Of a stretch of DNA of 45,741 nucleotides, positions 40,681-45,741 are shown one piece after another. Position numbers and translations under genes: made by a program. The number at the start of each line of letters is the position of its first letter. Position 1 is the stretch's first letter. The notes beneath the pieces were generated by a model, which saw only the letters and a program-made list of their open reading frames with translations, made no database searches and was not told where the DNA came from. The stretch is from Akkermansia muciniphila (GTDB lineage Bacteria > Verrucomicrobiota > Kiritimatiellia > RFP12 > UBA1067): NCBI GenBank assembly GCA_945870145.1, contig CAMBQV010000004.1:1-45741 (forward strand), written 5' to 3'.

Positions 40681-41622
40681 ATGAAACAGACTGAACAGTT
40701 CATTCTGAGTGAGGCGGACGTAAGACGGAGGAAATTTTTCACTGGCTTGGGCCAGACATTTCTCTTCGCAATTACCTCTGTCGCCGCCTTGGCGGTGCTT
40801 GCAATTATCTTCTTTATTGCACGGGATGCTTTGCCCTTCTTCTCAGGGTCGCGAACCTGGGCGTTCTTCACCTCAAAGGAGTGGTATCCGACGTCAGCTA
40901 CTCCTAAATTTGGTGCGGCTGCGATCTTTGCAGGTAGTTTTATTGTCACGCTCACGGCTGTTTTATTTGCAGTTCCTCCTGGCATCCTCGCCGCAGTTTG
41001 TCTGAGCGACCTGCTTCCCTTCAATGTCCGTCAAGTGGTTAAACCTGTGGTCGAGATTCTTGCCGCGATTCCCTCGGTTGTCTATGGATTTTTTGCGCTG
41101 GTCGTGTTAGCTCCCTTTCTGCAGGACACCTTGGGAGCCGCCAGTGGCGTCAATGCGTTGAATGCCTCCATCATTCTGGCGATCATGGCACTCCCGACGA
41201 TTGTGAGTGTCTCGGAGGATGCTCTGCAGGCTGCGGGACGTGAGCTACGTGAAGGCAGTTACGCCCTGGGCGCGACGCGTGCGGAGACCCTCCTGAAGGT
41301 GGTCATCCCCTCAGCCATGAGCGGGATCTTCTCTGCGGTTTTACTCGGCATCATGCGGGCACTGGGGGAGACTATGGTGGTTTGGATGGCCTCTGGTAAC
41401 GCGGCGCAGATCCCTTCGCCATTCTACAATCTGCTTCAGCCCATCCGGACCTTGACCGCGACGATTGCAGGCGATATGGGCGAGGCCGACCAGATGACGG
41501 GTTCAGCCCATTACCATGTTCTTTTTGCCATGGGACTCAGCCTGCTAATTTTTAGTTTTCTCTGCAACCTCGCAGGGGAATGGGTGGTCAATCGTCAACG
41601 CAAAAGGCTGAGGGGAGCATAA
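40681..41622 (+). CDS. pstC: phosphate ABC transporter permease PstC
   Basis: A 313-residue inner-membrane permease with about six transmembrane helices. Typical PstC segments are KPVVEILAAIPSVVYGFFAL, the EAA-like loop REGSYALGATRAETLLKVVIP and GIMRALGETMVVWMASGNA. It forms the channel of the high-affinity phosphate importer with PstA. AAGGAAGAG precedes the ATG. Three nucleotides separate its stop from pstA. Confidence 0.94.
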   Translation: MKQTEQFILSEADVRRRKFFTGLGQTFLFAITSVAALAVLAIIFFIARDALPFFSGSRTWAFFTSKEWYPTSATPKFGAAAIFAGSFIVTLTAVLFAVPPGILAAVCLSDLLPFNVRQVVKPVVEILAAIPSVVYGFFALVVLAPFLQDTLGAASGVNALNASIILAIMALPTIVSVSEDALQAAGRELREGSYALGATRAETLLKVVIPSAMSGIFSAVLLGIMRALGETMVVWMASGNAAQIPSPFYNLLQPIRTLTATIAGDMGEADQMTGSAHYHVLFAMGLSLLIFSFLCNLAGEWVVNRQRKRLRGA

Positions 41623-41625
41623 CGT

Positions 41626-42966
41626 ATGACGATGTGGAAACGTAAACTTCTGGATCGGCTTTTCAGCGGTAGTGCCTACGGGGCAATCGCTGTGATGGCC
41701 TTCTTCCTGGTCATTGTGATTGGCCCGATCTTTCTCAAGGGAATAGGGGCTTATCTCTTTGAGGGAACCATTGATTATCGCCGCATGATGTTGAATCAGT
41801 TTAATCGTGGCGATGAGCAGGCTTTGGATGTCGAATGGGCGGAGGTTAAACAGGAGCGCAAGATCATCTATGATGCGCTCTTCGCATTTGAAAAAGAGTT
41901 GGATAACATGTCTTCCTCTCGCCGTCGCGAATTAAAGCCAGCATTTAAACAGACCAAGGAGGCGGTTGCCATCCTCTTGGGGCCTGAGCCTGGTACGCCC
42001 TTGCCAGCCCTTCCGAGGAGACTCTATGGGCAGACCCGTTGGGAACGCGCCGAGCTCAAAGCCAAGGATGTCCTTTTTGAGGAGAGCTGGGATTACTCAG
42101 GTGCGCAGGGGAAAAAGGTTATGACACCCCGTGCACCCCTCTTTAAGGGTACCGCACTTGAGCCACTCTTCAGTAAGATTGAGAAGGATCTTGAATCATT
42201 GATGCGACCTGAGCGGACCTTCTATCCGCAATTTCTCACAGACAAATCCATAGATGCTCATTTCTTCGGTGGTATTGGTCCAGAGGTCATGGGGACGATC
42301 TATCTGGCGTTGGGGGCTATGCTGATTGCTGTTCCGCTCGGAGTGATTGCAGCGATCTATTTTCAGGAGTATGCCAAGGAGGGGTTCGTCTTCTCGTTGC
42401 TTCGTTCCTGTGTCAACACGCTTGCAGGTGTCCCCAGTGTGGTCTTCGGACTCTTTGGTCTGGCCTTTTTTATCAACACGCTACGCGTTTCTCCTGGTAA
42501 GAGTGTTGTGGCAGGTGCCTTGACCCTGGCCTTACTTGTCCTTCCCACAGTGATTCGGGCGGCAGAAGAGGCGATCGCTTCCGTGCCTCGCACGTATAAG
42601 GAGGCCGCGCTCTCCTTGGGGGCTGGCAAGTGGCGCACCATTCTGACGGTGATCCTGCCAGCAGCGTTACCCGGCATCTTGACGGGCATTGTGATCAGTA
42701 TGGGGCGTGCAGCAGGAGAGACAGCTCCGATCATCTTCACGGCTGCAGTCAGCGTGGGTCCGATGGTTTTGCCCTCAGAGATATTTACCACCTCCACGCC
42801 AGCCTTGTCTTGGAATTTGTATAACATCTGCACCGAACACGAAGCCGTAGATGAGATTCGGCATGTGCAATATGGCATGGCCTTGACGCTCGTCATGATC
42901 GTCCTTGCCTTGAATACACTTGCGATTGTGCTGCGTGCGAAGGTCTCACGAAAGTTGAAGGGATAA
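41626..42966 (+). CDS. pstA: phosphate ABC transporter permease PstA with large extracytoplasmic insertion
   Basis: A 446-residue permease. The C-terminal 240 residues are ordinary PstA ([69 protein letters not shown]). TM1 is at about 16-40. Between them lies an extra segment of about 160 residues (45-205), charged and helical, probably facing the periplasm; typical PstA is near 290 residues. AGGGGAG is 8 nt before the ATG. The function of the insertion is unknown; it could contact PstS or a sensor. Confidence 0.9.
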   Translation: MTMWKRKLLDRLFSGSAYGAIAVMAFFLVIVIGPIFLKGIGAYLFEGTIDYRRMMLNQFNRGDEQALDVEWAEVKQERKIIYDALFAFEKELDNMSSSRRRELKPAFKQTKEAVAILLGPEPGTPLPALPRRLYGQTRWERAELKAKDVLFEESWDYSGAQGKKVMTPRAPLFKGTALEPLFSKIEKDLESLMRPERTFYPQFLTDKSIDAHFFGGIGPEVMGTIYLALGAMLIAVPLGVIAAIYFQEYAKEGFVFSLLRSCVNTLAGVPSVVFGLFGLAFFINTLRVSPGKSVVAGALTLALLVLPTVIRAAEEAIASVPRTYKEAALSLGAGKWRTILTVILPAALPGILTGIVISMGRAAGETAPIIFTAAVSVGPMVLPSEIFTTSTPALSWNLYNICTEHEAVDEIRHVQYGMALTLVMIVLALNTLAIVLRAKVSRKLKG

Positions 42967-42970
42967 TACT

Positions 42971-43756
42971 ATGAATATAGAAACTCCAAAAGGTAAGCAA
43001 CCAGAGACGCATATTGAAGCCAAGGGTTTCTCCATTTTCTACGGGACTCAAGAGGCGGTCAAGCGGGTCGATATGTCCATTCCAAAAGGAGCCGTGACGG
43101 CGATCATTGGTCCGAGTGGTTGTGGCAAAAGTACCTTTCTCAGAGCGGTCAACCGCATGAATGATCTGATTCCGAACTGTCGGGCAGCAGGCGAACTTTT
43201 GGTGGACGGATTGAATGTCTATGATGCGGGGATTGATGCCTCTGTCCTGCGTCGACGCGTAGGTATGGTCTTTCAAAAGCCCAACCCCTTCCCGAAATCC
43301 ATCTATGACAATGTCGCTTACGGTCCCCGTCTGCACCAATCATACGCCAAGCGCGAATTGGATGCGGTTGTTGAAGAGAGCTTGCGAGGGGCAGCGCTGT
43401 GGGACGAGGTCAAAGACCGTCTCAACAAGAATGCACTGGGACTCTCAGGCGGGCAGGCCCAGCGACTCTGTCTGGCCAGAGCCCTGGCGGTCAATCCCGA
43501 AATTCTGCTTATGGATGAGCCTACCTCCGCGTTGGATCCCAAGTCCACCTCACGTATCGAAGAGCTGATTGTCCAGTTGAAAGGGCGGTATACCATAGCG
43601 ATTGTGACCCACAATATGCAACAGGCCGCACGTATCTCCGACGTTACGGCTTTCTTTTACGAGGGCGTCATGGTCGAGTTTGATGAGACATCGCAACTGT
43701 TTACACGACCCAAGGAGAAACGGACAGAAGATTACATCACCGGACGCTTTGGATGA
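42971..43756 (+). CDS. pstB: phosphate ABC transporter ATP-binding protein PstB
   Basis: A 261-residue ATPase. Walker [20 protein letters not shown], signature [16 protein letters not shown], Walker [14 protein letters not shown] and the switch His in [14 protein letters not shown] are all intact. [20 protein letters not shown] is characteristic of PstB. It powers PstCA and, with PhoU, transmits phosphate status to PhoR. Its start is 5 nt after the pstA stop, with an AAGGGA site overlapping that stop. Confidence 0.96.
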   Translation: MNIETPKGKQPETHIEAKGFSIFYGTQEAVKRVDMSIPKGAVTAIIGPSGCGKSTFLRAVNRMNDLIPNCRAAGELLVDGLNVYDAGIDASVLRRRVGMVFQKPNPFPKSIYDNVAYGPRLHQSYAKRELDAVVEESLRGAALWDEVKDRLNKNALGLSGGQAQRLCLARALAVNPEILLMDEPTSALDPKSTSRIEELIVQLKGRYTIAIVTHNMQQAARISDVTAFFYEGVMVEFDETSQLFTRPKEKRTEDYITGRFG

Positions 43757-43785
43757 TGACTGAAGGAGGAGAATATTTTAGCATC

Positions 43786-43812
43786 CGAATGACACGAACC
43801 ACACGAATTGAA
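43786..43812. repeat. 9-nt repeat CGAANNACA
   Basis: CGAATGACA, CGAACCACA and CGAATTGAA follow at 43786, 43795 and 43804, in the pstB-phoU spacer. Confidence 0.75.
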
Positions 43813-43865
43813 TAAGGAATCTGAGTGATTACAAACCCTTATGTCATGACAGTCTGGAGTGCTGC

Positions 43866-43893
43866 AGGTCCCATGTCGCAGGTCCCAAGTCCT
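43866..43893. repeat. 7-nt repeat NNGTCCC
   Basis: AGGTCCC, ATGTCGC, AGGTCCC and AAGTCCT in register. A second locus of the same family, also ending AAGTCCT, lies at 45665-45692. Confidence 0.8.
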
Positions 43894-43947
43894 CACACGG
43901 GTACTGTTTTTAAACTTGGAGTTAGAGTGTAGGGAGAAAGGAACTTT

Positions 43948-44613
43948 ATGAACTTAGTTTTTGCACGTGAACATGATTATTTGAAAGCTGAAATCCTGCG
44001 TCTCGCCCGAGAGGTGGAGAATCGGCTGGGGGATGTCTTGCGCGCCATCTCGCTTCGTGAGAAAGAGACACTTGAATATCTCATGGAGGCAGACTCGGAA
44101 CTTGACGAACAGGAGGTCAAGATCGAAGAGGAGTGCCTCAAGGTTCTTGCCTTGCACCAGCCGGTTGCGCGTGACCTGCGCTTTGTGGTCGCGATTTTGA
44201 AGATTAACAACGATCTGGAACGCATCGGCGATATCGTCGCGAACATTGCAGACCGAGGTATCCGACTCTCCGTATATGAGACGCCGAAGCTAATGGAAAA
44301 GATACTCGTGATGGGGAAGCGGGCACAAAACATGCTCAAGGAGAGTATCTATGCACTGGTCAGTTTAGATGTGAAGACCGCGCATGAGGTTATCCAAGAG
44401 GATGATGTTGTGGACCGTTTGAATGTCGAGGTCATCAAAGGGGTCATTCAAGAGATCGCCTCAACCAAAACGCCTGAGGCACTCCTGTTGATCCACAGTA
44501 TGGCGCGCGACCTTGAACGCATTGGCGACCACGCCACCAACATTGCCGAGGATGTGGCATATCTCGTGGATGGCACGATCATTCGGCACAAACACGTAGG
44601 CCAAGAGCCTTAG
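43948..44613 (+). CDS. phoU: phosphate transport regulator PhoU
   Basis: A 221-residue, all-helical protein with the two PhoU repeats. LKINNDLERIGDIVANIADRG and HSMARDLERIGDHATNIAEDVAYLV are the paired metal-binding motifs. It links the Pst transporter with PhoR and represses the Pho response under phosphate sufficiency. AAAGGA lies 6 nt before the ATG. It is 191 nt from pstB, with two short-period repeats between, so it may have its own transcript or be differentially stabilised. Confidence 0.95.
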   Translation: MNLVFAREHDYLKAEILRLAREVENRLGDVLRAISLREKETLEYLMEADSELDEQEVKIEEECLKVLALHQPVARDLRFVVAILKINNDLERIGDIVANIADRGIRLSVYETPKLMEKILVMGKRAQNMLKESIYALVSLDVKTAHEVIQEDDVVDRLNVEVIKGVIQEIASTKTPEALLLIHSMARDLERIGDHATNIAEDVAYLVDGTIIRHKHVGQEP

Positions 44614-44633
44614 AGTAGGTAGAGCATTTTTTT

Positions 44634-45641
44634 CTAGAAATGTACCCCTGCGTGCAGGCCGAACCAGAAGTTGTCAACAGTCCCATACGTGTCATTGACA
44701 AAGCGACTATCCCGGATGGCATTGTCCAGAAGCATGGTGAAGGCTGCTGTGCCGCCGACGTACAGGTTTTCTGTGATATCATATTGCAAGATGAGCTGTG
44801 TCGTGGCATCGGTAAAGGTCGCATGGTCGGTGTTAAAGTACGCCCGATTGTAGAGGGGGAGACCATACCCGCAGCAGAGATCAATGTCTGCTGAGAGCCG
44901 TTCCATCAGCTTAAACGTTCTGCAGAGTCCACCCTTGAAGTAGGTGCCATCGGTCTGATTAAAGTCGTAATAGCCCATAAGGTATGGGACGACAATCTTG
45001 TTTTCATAACGAAGGCCCACAAACCCCTCATACAGATCGTCCTTGTGGTCGGGCATGATCGAATAATAGGTGGTGCCGAGTTGGAGATTGATAGGACCAA
45101 ACGATCTGTCCCAAGAGAGGGCAACGTCCATCTCAGAGAGCCCGCCACATTTTGCTAGGCGTGGCGAACCCATGGGGTAGAGAAAGTCGGCGTCCATTGC
45201 GAAGGTGCCAAGAGTCTCCTGATCGTAGGCGATACGCGGAGCGACATGCGCGAACGGATGGTCATAGCCGACCATGCCATTCCAGATGTCCATGGAGTTG
45301 ACTCCCAAAATGACCTCGTAAGAGAGGGGTTCTTCAGAGGGCGGGTGGATGTGCTGATGAGGGGCGTGCTGCTCGACATGACCTTCTTGCGCATGGCAGG
45401 GGTTACCGCAGGCAAGAGAACCGAGGAGGATGGCCAGCGGCAACGTAGGCTTCTTAGATGAGAGCGATCGGTAGGCATAACCCGCGATAAAGCCACCAAG
45501 TGCTCCAGCCAGCAGAAAGACAAAGAGGAGTAGATCGCCTTGATCTGTATTGATTAGCGGTTCACGGCCGCTTCGTCCAGCCGCCTCCGCATATTTTTCA
45601 ATAACCGTCTCATCCACGCCAGCCCATTGGTTTGAATTCAT
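44634..45641 (-). CDS. fusion of small metal-transport-type membrane protein with His-rich outer-membrane barrel-like domain
   Basis: A 335-residue protein in two parts. Residues 1-60 (WAGVDETVIEKYAEAAG, then PLINTDQGDLLLFVFLLAG with one TM helix at about 36-58) resemble, from memory, the short membrane proteins encoded beside cobalt/nickel ECF transporter genes. After SSKKP a second hydrophobic stretch (66-79, then PCHAQ) looks like an internal signal peptide. A His-rich segment follows (GHVEQHAPHQHIHPP, 87-101), then a beta-rich domain rich in Tyr/Phe and ending in F, like an outer-membrane protein. GAGGTGG precedes the ATG. It could be a true fusion or two genes joined by a lost stop. The role is probably metal uptake; this is inference. 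Confidence 0.6.
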   Translation of the reverse strand: MNSNQWAGVDETVIEKYAEAAGRSGREPLINTDQGDLLLFVFLLAGALGGFIAGYAYRSLSSKKPTLPLAILLGSLACGNPCHAQEGHVEQHAPHQHIHPPSEEPLSYEVILGVNSMDIWNGMVGYDHPFAHVAPRIAYDQETLGTFAMDADFLYPMGSPRLAKCGGLSEMDVALSWDRSFGPINLQLGTTYYSIMPDHKDDLYEGFVGLRYENKIVVPYLMGYYDFNQTDGTYFKGGLCRTFKLMERLSADIDLCCGYGLPLYNRAYFNTDHATFTDATTQLILQYDITENLYVGGTAAFTMLLDNAIRDSRFVNDTYGTVDNFWFGLHAGVHF

Positions 45642-45664
45642 TGTGCCACCTCATTACGTACTGC

Positions 45665-45692
45665 AAGTCCCTTGTCCCATGTCCCAAGTCCT
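45665..45692. repeat. 7-nt repeat NNGTCCC, second locus
   Basis: AAGTCCC, TTGTCCC, ATGTCCC and AAGTCCT in register, upstream of the fusion gene. It ends with the same AAGTCCT unit as 43866-43893. Confidence 0.8.
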
Positions 45693-45741
45693 GGCAACTG
45701 AAGTCGTGTTACGAGAAACCGATAGCCGATGGCAGTCAGAA

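Noticed and set aside
43841-43852. TGTCATGACA palindrome upstream of phoU as a possible Pho site
   Set aside because: It does not resemble the 11-nt-period arrays at pstS and pstC and has no -10 element at the right distance.
45643-45741. Minus-strand open frame (33 codons within the window) ending in a TGA that overlaps the ATG of the fusion gene
   Set aside because: It could be the tail of an upstream gene, but it runs through the NNGTCCC repeat array and I cannot match it to a protein, so it is not called.

Overview
The window looks like chromosome from a member of the PVC superphylum, most likely Kiritimatiellota/Verrucomicrobiota. This is an inference from gene content, not from a marker phylogeny. 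The supporting traits are Tat-exported Gfo/Idh/MocA oxidoreductases beside a secreted sulfatase, GH43 and GH105 enzymes, an HU-type histone-like protein, an HydE maturase for [FeFe]-hydrogenase together with a cytochrome bd oxidase, and long repeat-filled spacers. It reads as an anaerobic or microaerophilic polysaccharide degrader. No rRNA, tRNA, insertion sequence, phage gene or CRISPR array was seen.

Layout. 1-2141: end of a DAHP synthase, then tyrA and pheA in an overlapping aromatic amino acid operon. 2147-3340: secreted EF-hand protein and HU, both on the minus strand. 3582-11370: secreted carbohydrate-processing region with a Tat sugar isomerase-like protein, two Tat oxidoreductases, a GH43-like protein, a sulfatase, an SGNH/CE6-like esterase and an unknown protein. 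11448-15718: M28 peptidase, small membrane protein, GH105 hydrolase and an unknown secreted protein. 15702-19185: cydAB and pheS on the minus strand. 19429-21636: a GH2 beta-mannosidase-like protein that appears to have lost both catalytic glutamates. 21644-24159: enolase, thiol peroxidase and an exported lipoprotein superoxide dismutase. 24306-26125: carrier protein plus COG2509 flavoprotein. 26231-31859: rplM-rpsI, a DEAD-box helicase, a Lys-rich exported protein, truB and hydE. 31993-35191: DUF4143-type ATPase, then metY, an Rrf2 regulator and a ThiS-like sulfur carrier. 35409-44613: a phosphate regulon (Na/Pi transporter, phoB, phoR, pstS, pstC, pstA, pstB, phoU). 44634-45641: a probable fusion of a small cobalt/nickel-transport-type membrane protein with a His-rich outer-membrane barrel-like domain.

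Three things stand out. First, many of the longer spacers hold short-period degenerate tandem repeats of 7, 8 or 9 nt, each locus with its own motif. Several are arranged as inverted arms, so the hairpin itself is built of repeats; one such hairpin ends in a U-tract and should act as a terminator. The densest block is the 615-base pstS-pstC spacer, with two copies of a larger module. Second, pstS and pstC each have an 11-nt-period TTAACA-like array exactly 9 nt upstream of a -10 element, a good candidate Pho box for the PhoB encoded here. Third, metY-rrf2-thiS has a promoter whose -35 lies inside a 9-bp inverted repeat, suggesting a self-regulated thiocarboxylate-dependent sulfur assimilation operon.
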